In this document: positions 52,601 through 64,000 of the stretch, one piece after another | Numbering within the stretch: the first letter of the stretch is position 1 | Layout: the number at the start of each line of letters is the position of its first letter | Notes under the pieces: generated by a model | The model's database searches: none | Told to the model about the DNA's origin: nothing | What the model saw: only the letters and a program-made list of their open reading frames with translations | NCBI RefSeq assembly: GCF_000150275.1 | Contig: NW_002060947.1 | Span: 25,350-89,349 of the forward strand | Length of the DNA stretch: 64,000 nucleotides | Direction: 5' to 3' | DNA from: Trichoplax adhaerens | Taxonomy: Eukaryota > Placozoa > Uniplacotomia > Trichoplacea > Trichoplacidae | Position numbers and translations under genes: made by a program

Positions 52601-54170
52601 TCTTAGAATTATTAAATCCATAGAATCCATTGATTTATAAAATTTACTACCTGTGTCAACTTATGATATTGTACATTTTTCAAATTACCGAAATATGAAG
52701 ATATTGAATAATTATTTATACTACAGGCATATTCTATACTCGCCGGCTCATTCGTAGTAGAAGGAGGTAGATGTGGTTTTATAATTGTATTAATAATACC
52801 TATTTGTAATATTGTTAAATTGGAAGATCGTTTTCTTAACGATTGATGAAGAAATAAACTTCATTTTTAGCCACACTTATGGCTGCCATCACTCAAGTTA
52901 GGAAAAATGCAACTGAGACTGGTTTAACCTTCAAGGAATATGGTAATGTAGGTGTTGATGTGATTTCCATTCGGTCAATAAGGTGCTAATTTACCCTATT
53001 TCTACACTATAGTTTTAAAAGGACGCGATCCAAATGTGGTAGCAGTATTATTAGAAGATGGTATAGCAGTGGCTGGTGTTTCGTTAGCAGGAATTTGTCT
53101 TGCCCTGGCATCGTTAACCGGAAATCCATTATACGATGCAGCAGGATCTATCGCTGTTGGAGGTAGTATAAAATACTTTATATCCATTGCTGCTGATTAC
53201 ATTTAATAAGTTAGTGAATTAATTAAGGTTGTACCTTTTACGAAATAAAAATGTATAATAAAAATTAATTACAATAGGTATGCTAGGCGTGATGGCTCTA
53301 TTCCTTATACAACGTAATGGTGATGCTTTGGTAGGCAGGTAGGTTTTATTCATTAGTTCTTGCTACGCCGAACCAATGATGTGATTTCATTAACAGTAAT
53401 TGTGTAAAATATTCATTATTGATTGGATAGATCTATCCCGTATAATCGCCTTCGACAAATAGTGGAGCTAATAGAAAATGACGTTATGATAAGGTTAGAG
53501 ACAGTGATCAATATTGTTTAGTCATATAAATTACCGTATTAAGATTGAATTATTTTTGGGGGATATTAGATCGATTCATGATGTTAAAGCAACGGAATTG
53601 GGTTTGATATTGCTACTAAAATTGTACAACTTTTGTAGAATAAAAAGCAAATGGTGGTTTTGTTAAATTATAATATATGTCTTATACACTAAAGGTGCGG
53701 ATACCGTTAGATTTAAAGCGGAAATCAATTTCGATGGTCGTGAAGTTACAAGGTCCTACGCTAATAATATAGACTTGGAGGAGCTACTTGTTGTAGGTTG
53801 CGTTGATTGTAAAATAGAATTGTAGAGTATAGCTTAGCTTATTTTGATTTTAGCTTTGGTTATGAAGATTCTTCCTTTTGTTGATAGCGCGTAAAGGAAA
53901 TAAAAACTGTTGAAGAATTAAATGAGTTTATATTGCATCACGGTGAACGTATCATTGATGTATTGGGTGTTGAAGTTGATCGAATTGAGAAAAACATTAA
54001 GGTGAGTCCACAATGACAGACAAATACTGTACTTTTCTTTTGCTATCCTGTAGATCAATAACGTTTAAGCATTAATTAGTTAAATTTAACTTCTTGGTAT
54101 GTTGATTTTATCTATCATTTAATAGAAAGCATCTCCTGAAGTCCGACATGTGGATTTAGAAATTCTATAA
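49632..54170 (+). CDS. SLC30A9: Zinc transporter 9 (SLC30A9), about 19 small exons
   Basis: SLC30A9/ZnT9 is a cation-diffusion-facilitator protein of the mitochondrial inner membrane that exports zinc. Start at 49632 (MALSRLPGILAMYQY, compatible with a mitochondrial leader); exon 1 ends 49728 and exon 2 is 50164-50316. Later exons encode VVRAMNDYLLTLE, the TM segment with GSASMLSEGIHSLADVANQ (HxxxD metal site, near 52130-52193), DHPYGFSRARYVYALISGVGIF (split by an intron near 52320-52415), a TM exon with VLLEDGIAVAG and LTGNPLYDAAGS (about 53012-53162), IHDVKATELG, VRFKAEINFDGREVTRSY, LHHGERIIDVLG.VEVDR and the terminal EVRHVDLEIL, identical at the end to human. The stop is at 54168-54170. 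The order of all segments follows human ZnT9. Several exons are under 80 bases, so few appear as long reading frames. Confidence 0.93.
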
Positions 54171-54475
54171 TTCTAACCTTCGTAGTTATTGATCAACCGA
54201 CTATTTATGGTTGAGGATATTGTTATGGATGAATTGATAGGAGGGTTTGTTAATGAAACTTAAAACTGCTTCACCACTGATGATGGTACTGTATTTAAAT
54301 TTTGATTTACTGTACAATGCAGTCTTTGGCTATATATATTTTTATATAGGAAAAATGATAACAGTTAATTTAATTCTGCAGTAAAATTTAAAATTTATCT
54401 GAATTTTCTGTTTAAAGGCTAACAGTAGAGGTATTCAATGTAAATAGGTGATATGCATAGATACGAGATACTGTC

Positions 54476-54545
54476 CAAGTACACTGTACGTACTGTACTA
54501 TACTGTACAGTACTGTAGGTCCGGTGTACTCACTACAGTACATGT
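54476..54545. repeat. GTAC-rich array 3' of SLC30A9
   Basis: GTACACTGTACGTACTGTAC-type sequence about 310 bases after the SLC30A9 stop. It is the one clear array nearer to a 3' end than to a start codon. Confidence 0.75.
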
Positions 54546-55663
54546 ATCGTAGATTAGTTAGTTTATGTAATGTATGTTATTTTCAGTCTGTATATGCTGT
54601 AAATATGTTATTTATATGTTCATGAGACTGGATATTCTGAGAATATCACTTTTACAGGTCTATGTTAGTATAATTGGTAACGTCTGCACATTGCTGCATT
54701 ATGTTCAACTTTTATACAGGACTGAAGCATACTTCCAAAAAATAGGGTAGTATTATTTTGTATGGATACAATTGCTATTTCATTGTCTTAATGCATGATT
54801 GCGAAGTGATAAATAAAGTATTGGCCATTCCAGGTTAAACTGCATTCAAAATAAACGACTATACAATGGATCGATTCTTTCAAATATGCTTTTCTTAATA
54901 AGCAAAATTTGGCTAAAGCACCAAATGCACTCAGAACTGTTGCTTAATTTCACTTGGCAACTTTTGTGTTTTCTGACGCTTCAAGTAAATCCATGATCAT
55001 CTGCAAAATGGATTGAGGAATCAACAGTAGTCTTCAATACTTGCGCCAATCTGTGCTGGTTGATTGAATGAAGTAGGCCTTGTCATAACATTGATATAGA
55101 TAATTTGTTATGTAGGAGCTACTTTCTATTTTTAGAATAGTGAGTAGTCCCTGGTTAGGATTTGTTGGATCGTTCCGACTTATGGAGCCTCATGTCATTG
55201 AACATGGTTGATAGGAGGTGGAGCAAAAACTCAGATCGCTCCAACCTGCAAATGGTATTACCCATTAGTGTTGAATTACCGTCCTGGTGAGGAATGTTAC
55301 AGTACAGTACAGTATAGCGCATGGCTAGCCATCCTTATTATGCAGTTGAATAATGGAATCAACACCTTGGTGTAAAAGCAAATGCAAGTGGATAGCTCAA
55401 AATAGAAACACTGTTGGAGGACAGATTGGGCATTTGCTTGAACACGGTGTCGTGCTTGCTTGCCATGATTCCAATACAGTACAGAGTGTACGGTACAAGG
55501 GTCACGGACTGATGGTCAAGCGCTGACAGCCAGCTGAGCCATCGTTCGATCATGGTGAACTACTCAGTCAGTGATCGTCAACCTGACTACTGATTGCGTG
55601 CTTGTTCTCACCACTGATCCAGCACCTGTTCCCATATGGTGGGTTATGTTGCACAGACTCTGA

Positions 55664-55965
55664 ACAGTGCTACAGTACACGTACTGTAGACTGTACAATG
55701 TGCATACAGTATTTCTCCTGGTTTGCCAGCGCCTGATCGATGACGCTGGTGTTTTGCCATATACAGGATAATTGGTATCATACACTGTACTGTCGAGGTA
55801 CAATTTTGAAGAGTATTTTGTAGTACTGTAGAGTACAGTGCAAAGTGATTCCGGTCGGGAACGTCGGCACTACAGTATAATGTACTGTAGTGCCGCCATG
55901 CCGCTCCCATACAAACCAGTGCTGTACAGTGTACAGTGTACAGTACTGTGTACTGTGGTGAAAAA
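55664..55965. repeat. GTAC-rich arrays upstream of ATP6V0C
   Basis: Clusters at 55670-55700, 55785-55840, 55870-55892 and 55921-55962 (for example GTACAGTGTACAGTGTACAG). The last ends about 300 bases before the ATG. Confidence 0.78.
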
Positions 55966-56263
55966 GATTACCGACAGTGGCATCCAGCTCATCGGGTACT
56001 GTACCGATCATTCCATAGTCACGCGCCGCACTGCAGAATTGTGATGCAACTGGCACGTGACACCCATTGCACCAATCGCACTTCGTCGTCGACTGACTTC
56101 GCTTTACGTCATCATCTAGTGTCACTCGCTATGCGTTAAGTGGCAGTCAATTGGGAAAGTCTTTTCACTCTCTCTTTCGGCATCAAGGCAAACGCAGCTT
56201 TCGCTCCAACTTGGCCATTTTTTACTGTATAGTTCTTGCTTAGAAAAAAACTATTTTTCCAAA

Positions 56264-57996
56264 ATGACTGATACCAACGCTATTCCAATGTATACGCCAT
56301 TCTTTGGTGTGATGGGTGCTACAGCAGCTATGGTTTTTAGCGGTAAGTGGAAAGTTTTTTTAGTTGTCAGAAGAGGGAACGGTCAATTTGGCCACAGTAG
56401 AAGTGTCATTTTTCCCACCATGTTGTACTGTACTGTATACAGTTGTAGCAGGGGTTGATAAAGCGTTTCAACTTGCGAGTGCATGGTGGTCGATGACAAG
56501 TCTACCATTTTTTTTTCTCATCATGTCTTTTATTTTATCCTACTTATCTTTAGCCTTGGGAGCCGCTTATGGTACCGCAAAATCAGGTACTGGTATCGCT
56601 GCCATGTCTGTTATGAGGCCCGAATTAATTATGAAGTCCATCATTCCCGTAGTTATGGCTGGTATCATTGCCATCTATGGTCTTGTAGTAGCTGTTTTAA
56701 TCGCCAACAGAAGTATCCTTAACATCCACATAAAATAATGTGAATTATCGTACAACTCAAAAGAGATATTACAGTACAGGAGGAATAAAAAAGATACACA
56801 CACTGTGTCAAACATCATATTGCTTTTCCTTAACTTAAACTTTTATTTTACAGTCAAGCCAACCGAATATACCTTGTTTATGTAAGTACACCGCCAGTAA
56901 GAAATAGGGAACATATGTGTACCAATATGCCCTTCTAACGCGACACATGCTAGTCGCTGATATACCTTTGTAGTCTTAACTTGAATTCCCGTCATGGTAT
57001 ATTGCTTTCGATCGACTTTTACTCTACATTACAATCATTTAGTTTGGAAGAGACTGCCCGTAAAGCATATCAATATTCGATATTAATTCCCTAGATATTA
57101 TCGTCATAACAACTTACTGTACTGTCTTTGTATCAAGAACTGGTCAGTCAACCAGTTCAAAGCGAGAATAGGGTAGCCATGAATATCTAAAATACTTTTG
57201 ATAGTCGCCCTATCGTATCCATTGAAGTGAATTCCAACTCCTACTTACAATAATATCTTGCTATCAGATAAGATACAGTCCGCCGTCCTCCTCCTCTTTT
57301 TCGAATGTTTCGACGTAGTAGTGCCATTTTACTATCAGTTCTCTTTCCAAAAAATATCTAGTCCGATCACTTCTCTATCGAACCAACATAGTATTCTAGG
57401 ACAATAGATGACTTCTCTCTCAGTGATCTTCATTTCTTGATGATCGTAGAATTAGATAGACAATCCAATGCTACAACGACATTGAAATAGCATTTCATTC
57501 TTGAACTGTTGTCACAAACAGTAAAATGGAATCATTACCCTATTAAGGTCATTAAATTCACCTTTCATGTTCAAGATATAGCTTTTAGCGCGTGTAATCA
57601 ACTTATTCTAGTTGCCCATATTGCGCCACATGTTACGTTGATCTCAATAGAAGATGTATGAGTTGAAGCACGCTGTAGTATGTTGATCCCATTACCAATG
57701 TCAATGAAACTTAACCATGATTCTATCTTTGAACATTTTTTGAACTTGACGCATTTTAATCTTGTTGAAATGGATTTTCTTGTAGGAGTTTTGTCGATCT
57801 TGGTGCCGGCCTAAGTGTTGGTCTTAGTGGTTTGGCTGCTGGTTTCGCTATCGGTATTGTAGGTGATGCTGGTGTCCGTGGTACTGCCCAACAGCCACGT
57901 CTTTTCGTCGGTATGATCTTGATCCTCATCTTTGCCGAAGTATTGGGTCTTTACGGTTTGATCGTAGCTCTGATCATGTCAACCAAGTCTGGTTAA
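56264..57996 (+). CDS. ATP6V0C: V-type ATPase 16-kDa proteolipid subunit c, 4 exons
   Basis: Forms the proton-carrying c-ring of the V-ATPase membrane sector, which acidifies endomembrane compartments. Exons are 56264-56342, 56554-56712, a 28-base exon 56854-56881 and 57786-57996, giving 158 residues (human has 155). Four transmembrane helices are visible: [14 protein letters not shown], the [17 protein letters not shown] to VVAVLIAN region, [19 protein letters not shown] and [19 protein letters not shown]. The proton-binding carboxylate is Glu-140 in FAEVLG. The 28-base exon (IKPTEYTLF) encodes the loop before helix 3, and without it the frame is lost. The protein ends STKSG. An open frame continuing past 56712 is intron read-through. 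Confidence 0.96.
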
Positions 57997-59177
57997 ATGA
58001 ATGTTTAATCCTTATTTCATGCTTATTATTATGGCGACATCAACAAGAGAAAAAGTTTATGTGCAAAATAGAATACAATGTTCTGGTTACGTCAAGAACC
58101 ATTCCAGAAAAAACATTTGTCACCACACATGTATACAGTAAAGGAATAATTATGATTACATCAGACATGTTATATTAGACAAAAAGCTGACAAGATGGTT
58201 TACAGGCTTTATTTAATATTGATTTACTTCAGAGCTACATAGATATACTCCCAATATCGTTTCATTCATAATTAGAACAAATTTGTTACATTGTTATCAA
58301 TACTTTTAATAGTAGGCTTTATAATCTAAGTGACATAACCATTTGCTTTGGAATAAGTTATTATTTGCTTAGTGTTCAGTTATAATCTTGTTGTAGAAAC
58401 GTTTTAAAACTCGCTGGTGGATCGTCTGCCACATTTGTAGGTGACTTGCTCTGTTATTGGGCTATATTTCTACGGTTAAATTTAGCCAAACTATTTAGCT
58501 TCATTTAGCTTATGCTGAAATTTTAATAAACTGTATCCTTATAATATTGCTGCTGACTATTTTTCGATCTGAACTAAAAAGCGGTTATCCCATGTTATAT
58601 CATGCTTAGGGAAGTACGTGATGAAATAGTTGGCAATGTTCTATGCTACCAGTACCTTAATTAATTATCATCGTAATAGGCGTATTTTTCTACATTTAGT
58701 GCACATCTCTCCATTGATTCTCTAGAAGATAACGATCCCGTCTACACTTACTGGAGTGATACAGTAAATAAACTTTTATAACAGTGATGCAATGACTAGC
58801 TCCTTTAAAGCAAATAGACAGTTGCTGCTATCGTGCAATATTAACTTAGCCTACACGAGGGTAATACAATCTATATCTGCGTAGAGCACAACTTTCTAAG
58901 AATCGCTTACTGTAACTTTACTGATGAGGCCTATATTTGGTAATTACAATTGTTGATGACCATAAGATATTATGCCATGAAGGCCAACTTACTCCAAAGC
59001 GCTCGTTAGAAAAAATTCCAAGAAACAAGAGCCCTCAAGATCACGATAAAAATTGGGTACAACATTCTTTATTGACACACGCTATTGGTAAGGTAAATGT
59101 GAACTCATTGATATATCTCGCAATTGCAGGCTTAAAAATGGAATGCCCTTATTGAATGTTTTATAAATAACAATCGG
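57997..59177. other. Convergent spacer between ATP6V0C and TRAP1
   Basis: Holds the two 3' ends and no GTAC array. A 72-codon plus frame at 58937-59155 lies in the TRAP1 3' flank and has no recognisable family or splice partner. Confidence 0.5.
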
Positions 59178-62100
59178 TTATAAAATCTTTGAAAATATTT
59201 CGTTTAATCGCTTAACCATAGGGCGAGGATCTTCTCCTAGCCCTGCTGTAATCATGGCATTATCGAAAATCTATATACCGGAAAAGTGTCAGGCAGATAA
59301 ATAGGATTAATATTATACTAGTAGATTTTTGTGCCAATTTTACATGATATTACTATCACTGACAAATGATATGCATTCAAGTTAACTACGCAGCTTCATA
59401 CCTGCTCTATAATTAACGTGGCCAGTTTTGGATTCTCAGGGTGTAACTTTGCAAGTTTATGCATTATTTCATGTCTATTAGAAGAAAACAAACAATCGAT
59501 CATAAGTAAGATGATAACATGTGCGCCACATCCATTCATTTTATTTTAATCGACCTTAACTACCGATCATATGATAAAATCACGTTTTATCATATAAAAT
59601 TAAGTACACAAGATAGATGTAGTACAAATATATCATAGCTATATCGCACTTTGGATTAATCTCTAATGTTGACTTCAAAAACTGAGATCTTGGTATATTA
59701 ATTTCGGTGGTTTTCAAAAGTCTTCTAACAATTGCCATATCCGGCACAGAAACCATAGCAGGATGAGTTGTCAGGTTGTCAGTAGACTAATAAGACAATA
59801 CAATAACATGTTAGAATATCATCTAGACTGATACAACACGATACACAAAGTAGGGATTAGTGCACGCAGTAGTGTCTGGTAGCTGCCACAATCTAAATTA
59901 ATAAATTGATTGCCAATAAATGGCATTCCTTTACTACATACGTATAATGACTAAAGCAACTAGTCAAGCATCTGTGCACTAAATTACTTATCACATTACC
60001 TTTACTTCGAAAACTTTTTCTTGGCCAAGAGCCGTTTTTATCCAATCGATTAGCTTTGCCACATCTTCATTAGGCAATCTATCCGATTCTGTTTCTTCCG
60101 TAACTATGATCGTACATGAGAAAATAAAAGAACTACTTTGCATAAATACATCTTGATAGCTTAACGGAACTTAATACTAAGAATCATTATTGCCTGTATC
60201 TTTATCTTCTTCAGATTTCTCTTTATCAACAGCGTCGGTTTGTTCATCACCCCTAAAGTTTTCAGCTGATATGATGTTTTTCCCTTTGAATTGATGTAAA
60301 CTTTCCAAAACGATGTCGTCATGCGTATGATAAGCAAATAAGATCTATGCATTTCAGAAAGCGCGAAATCGTTGAGCATCTACGCAATAAAAAAGCTACT
60401 TGTGATTTCCTTTTTAAAAGCAAAGTCATACCTCTACATTTTTCTTTTTCAAGGCTTCATAATAAGGCGATGATTCAGCCGCTGCCCGACTTTTTGATTG
60501 AAAGAATAAAATCATTATCATATTACATAATATTTCTTATGTGCACAGTATATTAGTTAGTTTAAAGTACATCGTAACGTGATTAAGCTAACATATTGCA
60601 GAGCAACTTCTTACTTTGGGACACATAGGTAATAGATATGCTTTCGCCCCGGAGGCATCCGGTCAATATAAGCGGTTAGATTGGTCAATTTTCCGGGCTC
60701 TTGAAGTGATGATTCGAAAGAAAACAGTTTTGCAATGTCTTCCTATAATTGTAAAAGTAAATCTAGATTTACTACGTTTTACTTGGTATACACTGTCCAG
60801 TTGATATTTTATTTTTCTAATAAAATTAATGCAAATAAACGAACTTTTTTTATACTCAGTATATGAGTATTAATGTGCAAGACGTAACAGAAATCTCACA
60901 TAAGACTACTTTGTTGATATGCTAACAGACAAAATTAGAATTACCTTGGTGGAGCTATCGTCAGCGCTGACTAGACCTTCTCGGAAGAAGAGTCCGTATT
61001 TTTGAAAAAAATTTTCAAATTTTACACGATCCTAGTGTTTAAAAAACGTACATTGAATTGGGCATTGCAGTTTTGCTAACAACAGGTGTATATCATATAC
61101 TTATAATGATTTAGGTGGCTAGCATGCTTTTAAATCTCTATTACCCTTTTCGCCTCTTCGGCAAAGAAACGCAGGATTCGGGAAGTCAAAACATTGCTAA
61201 GCTTTCTAATAATTTTATGACAACGAATTAGTATGTCTATAACACAATGCATGGAAAAGCGTCGGTAGTACCTGATTAAAGCATTATCTTGTAACAATTC
61301 TCGACTTAAGTTTAAAGGAATATCTTCGCTGTCTACAACACCTAAGATATCATTGTAAATCATTGTTAGGAGATTAAGGATGCAGTTGCTATCGGTGATT
61401 GCATTTAATTCAATTCAAATACAGTACTAAGCGAAAAATCGAACATAGTCAGTTACCTCTTAGGAAACGTAACCATTCAGGTAAAATTTCTTTACACTTG
61501 GCCTGGATTAAAACCCGACGACTAAATAAGCTGACACCACTGTCAATGCGAGAAATTCCTTGCAAGTACATCCCTGGAATATCGTCCGGGACATAAAATA
61601 AGCTACGTATACTTAAAGGTGCATCCGTCGTATAGTGTAACTTGTAAAGTGGGGTATCAAATCCGCCAGCAATAAATCGGTAAAAGTCCTAATAAAGAAT
61701 ACATGTGAGTCAGTAGGTTGCCAGTCGAGTGTTTTTATGAACGTTTTGATACAGTATCTAAAATTAGGTATACTGTGTATAGTGTATATAGAAGGCGTTG
61801 ATGCCTTCTCTTTATTTTGAATCAATTAACCTGATGTTCCTGATCCGATATATCATTTGCTCTTTTGGTCCACAACGCCTATAGAGAATTGTTATAGCAT
61901 GGTATAGTTAATTCTATGTGATAACTACAGGCTACAGAGTGTACAGCTGCATGTAAACTATCGTACCTCAACTGTATTAGCACATTCACCATCGAGATAT
62001 ATCGGAGATCCAACGAAGTTGCTGTATTTTTTAATCAAATCTGCCACAAGAATAAATCGAGGTAAAGGAAAGAGTTGCAATTGCAAGTGAGAAAGAAAAG

Positions 62101-63772
62101 AAACTTTCATATTGGGTCTACATGGATAAAAATTTTACTGTAACTGACCTTGAACGATATTATTTGAAGAGAAATCTGTAGCATCGTCCTTTAATCGAAT
62201 TATAATTTTTGTGCCTCGCTGGACGCCTTCAGCTTCAGCAATTTTATATTTGCCAGTGCTGTACCCATAATACATACAAAACATTTTATTTCACCATAAT
62301 TCATGCGACGCAAAATAAAAAAAATTTCCTAGTATAACTATTGGAAAGATTAAATTGGTCTTTATGTTGCATCTTACCCATCAGAAGTCCAATGGTAGCT
62401 GGGAGAATCTTGAAGTACAGAACGAGAGTACACCTCCACAGAATCGGCTACCATAAAAGTGGAGTAAAATCCAACACCGAATTGGCCTATAATGCTTGTA
62501 GCGATGTTATTGCTATTATCACTTCCGTGTTGCTGCATAAATGCCTTAAAATGCAAAGGTTAGACAGATATGATGTTAATAGCGTCGCAAAAAACATTCT
62601 ACGGACATTCTTAGACATGGTACATATGCGTTACCTTTGAGCCAGATCTTGCTATCGTGCCTAGATTTTGAATCATCTCTTCTTTTGTCATGCCTACCCC
62701 AGTATCCTGAATGGATGAAAATACCGAAACAATCTTTGAGGCACGGCATTTTACACTGCAGGAAGCGTTAGACTACTTTGAAGTTTTTGCAATTAAATGT
62801 AAAACGATTTCGTCATGTATTGAAGAAAGCAAGAACCGATTAGGTTAGTATGTTAATATACTTGAATAGTGAATGTTTTTTTGACGCTATCCGTTGAGAT
62901 TCTGATTTCTAAGGGCAACTCTTCGTCAATAATTTTCTCTCCTGTTACTTGAAGATGGCGTAATTTCTCTAGTGCGTCCGAAGCATTGGAGATTACCTCG
63001 CGTATAAAAACCTGAAGCAGCATAGGATATGCGTATACACATACAGTATTAGTACAGCCTTAGTAGATTGGCAGAACTTTGAGATTGGATAAAATATAAC
63101 GTTGTGATAGACTTTCGAATTTTCAGTGAAACATTTCGTATAATTTTTTTACCTCTCTCTCAGAGTATAACGATCGAGCTACAATATCCAACAATTGGCG
63201 AGTTTCAGCTTGAAATTCATGAGTATCGCCCTTTCCTATTCGTAATGTCATTATAACTTATGAAACTAGAGCAAAGTAAGCCAGGGGTATCTATCTTGCA
63301 ACGTATGAAAATTTTTCCACTAATGTAAGCATGTACAAATAGACATACCTATTATTTTTTCGCTATCGACGGTCATATGTTCATTTACCGTTGAGCTCTC
63401 TTCTACGATATTCTCTTGATCTGCATCGACTTGGGGCGTATTAGCATCTTGACTGGTTGTTGTTTGCTTTTGAATTGGCGACAAAGAAAATGCACATCAA
63501 GCGTTAGCACGATGACTTTTCTATGGCAATCATTTAAGGAGTTAATGCAGTAGTAATTTAATCATTCCTGTAGTACTAGAGGTTTAGTAAAGATTGAACT
63601 ATTTCTCATCCCTTATTTTGATGTCATATTAACAAGAACAAGAGCAGCACCTGTCATGGGGTGCATTATTGTCAAGATTATACTTCATTTAATTTACCGA
63701 ATCGATGTTTTCGCTACCAGTAGATTCAGCTTTACCATTGGAGCATAACCATCTGGAAGAGATTACCCTTGG
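59178..63772 (-). CDS. TRAP1: TRAP1, mitochondrial HSP90 (5' end unresolved), about 20 exons
   Basis: Mitochondrial HSP90 paralogue, an ATP-driven chaperone of the matrix. The stop is at 59178-59180, after [10 protein letters not shown]. Working 5' to 3' on the minus strand: a leader exon (about 63690-63766, [16 protein letters not shown], basic and mitochondrial-like), [20 protein letters not shown] (63150-63250), [19 protein letters not shown] (62865-63012), [10 protein letters not shown] and [11 protein letters not shown] (62635-62710), the ATP-lid [12 protein letters not shown] (62380-62546), [37 protein letters not shown] (61456-61690, with the catalytic-loop Arg region), [18 protein letters not shown] (61270-61363), then the C-terminal dimerisation exons (60617-60770, 60425-60510, 60001-60108, 59650-59795, 59405-59485, 59190-59285). 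The exon order follows human TRAP1. The initiator exon is not identifiable in the last 230 bases and may lie beyond the window. Confidence 0.92.
59570..59594. repeat. 10-bp inverted repeat in a TRAP1 intron
   Basis: TATGATAAAA (59570-59579) and TTTTATCATA (59585-59594) flank a 5-base loop. It is intronic and probably incidental in AT-rich DNA. Confidence 0.7.
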
Positions 63773-64000
63773 TCCTACAAAGTGAGATAACATGTACTGT
63801 ATTATCGATGACGGGTATGATGGTTCAGATAAACTTGTAGTCTATCATTACAAGAGTTAGTAAAGCTATAGAGGTAATAAAGTATTAAGAACTGTGCCTA
63901 TAATTGATTAAGACTATTTGATATTCATTTTGCGTGTATGGCAGAGTTTGTATTTTAGCGCTGCGCCAATATCATTGGTGTCATTCGTGGATAGCAATGA
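63773..64000. other. Sequence upstream of first recognised TRAP1 exon
   Basis: The acceptor TTTGTAG borders the exon at 63766, so at least one upstream exon is expected. On the minus strand the few ATGs here lead quickly to stops without a good GT donor, so I cannot place the start. Otherwise nothing is seen. Confidence 0.4.

Larger units (their letters stand above)
54171..56263. other. Spacer between SLC30A9 and ATP6V0C
   Basis: No supported gene. GTAC arrays lie at 54476-54545 and 55664-55965, with smaller motifs at 55303-55315 and 55476-55497. Several overlapping frames on both strands at 55359-56139 run through these repeats and do not look like proteins. Confidence 0.5.

Noticed and set aside
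55359-56139. Cluster of six overlapping frames upstream of ATP6V0C
   Set aside because: All traverse GTAC repeats, conflict with each other and lack codon-like structure.
58937-59155. 72-codon plus frame next to the TRAP1 stop
   Set aside because: Overlaps the TRAP1 3' flank; basic composition but no recognisable domain.

Overview
This 64 kb window is nuclear DNA from an intron-rich animal genome. It is AT-rich, with short exons (a 28-base one is the smallest delimited), GT-AG introns mostly below 500 bases, and short intergenic spacers. The gene set is metazoan: CEP162, GPN2, a C18orf21-type protein, two actins, two PGAP2 paralogues, calpain-15, a securin-like protein, SLC30A9, V-ATPase subunit c and TRAP1. 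Compactness and low GC would fit an early-branching animal such as a placozoan; that is inference, not proof. Gene names rest on protein patterns I recognise. Exon limits come from reading splice signals, frame and phase by eye.

Layout. 0.4-7.2 kb: CEP162 (minus). 9.7-11.0 kb: GPN2 (plus), followed by a decayed C18orf21 copy (11.9-12.65 kb, minus). 15.9-17.2 kb: actin A (minus). 19.5-19.9 kb: a wrecked GPN2 copy. 20.7-21.9 kb: the intact C18orf21-type gene (minus). 23.0-24.6 kb: PGAP2 paralogue 1 (plus), whose exons are too short to appear as long reading frames. 29.0-30.4 kb: actin B (minus). 34.1-35.4 kb: three tandem copies of a roughly 400-base unit, then PGAP2 paralogue 2 (35.4-37.6 kb, plus). 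39.0-44.2 kb: calpain-15 (minus), with a 300-base foldback element in one intron. 45.7-46.7 kb: a four-exon securin candidate (plus). 49.6-54.2 kb: SLC30A9 (plus). 56.3-58.0 kb: ATP6V0C (plus). 59.2-63.8 kb: TRAP1 (minus), with its 5' end unresolved at the right edge.

Two patterns stand out. First, 9.6-17 kb and 19.5-30 kb look like an old tandem segmental duplication. Both blocks carry GPN2, C18orf21 and actin in the same order and orientation, but each non-actin gene survives in only one block (reciprocal loss), while both actins are intact. Second, degenerate self-complementary arrays built from TACAG/TACTG (GTAC-rich) sit about 100-450 bases upstream of most start codons here. They are nearly absent from the spacers between convergent 3' ends, which suggests a promoter-linked repeat family.

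The genes are ordinary nuclear genes of unrelated function: cilium, GTPase, RNA processing, cytoskeleton, GPI anchor, protease, mitosis, zinc, proton pump and mitochondrial chaperone. I see no functional cluster.
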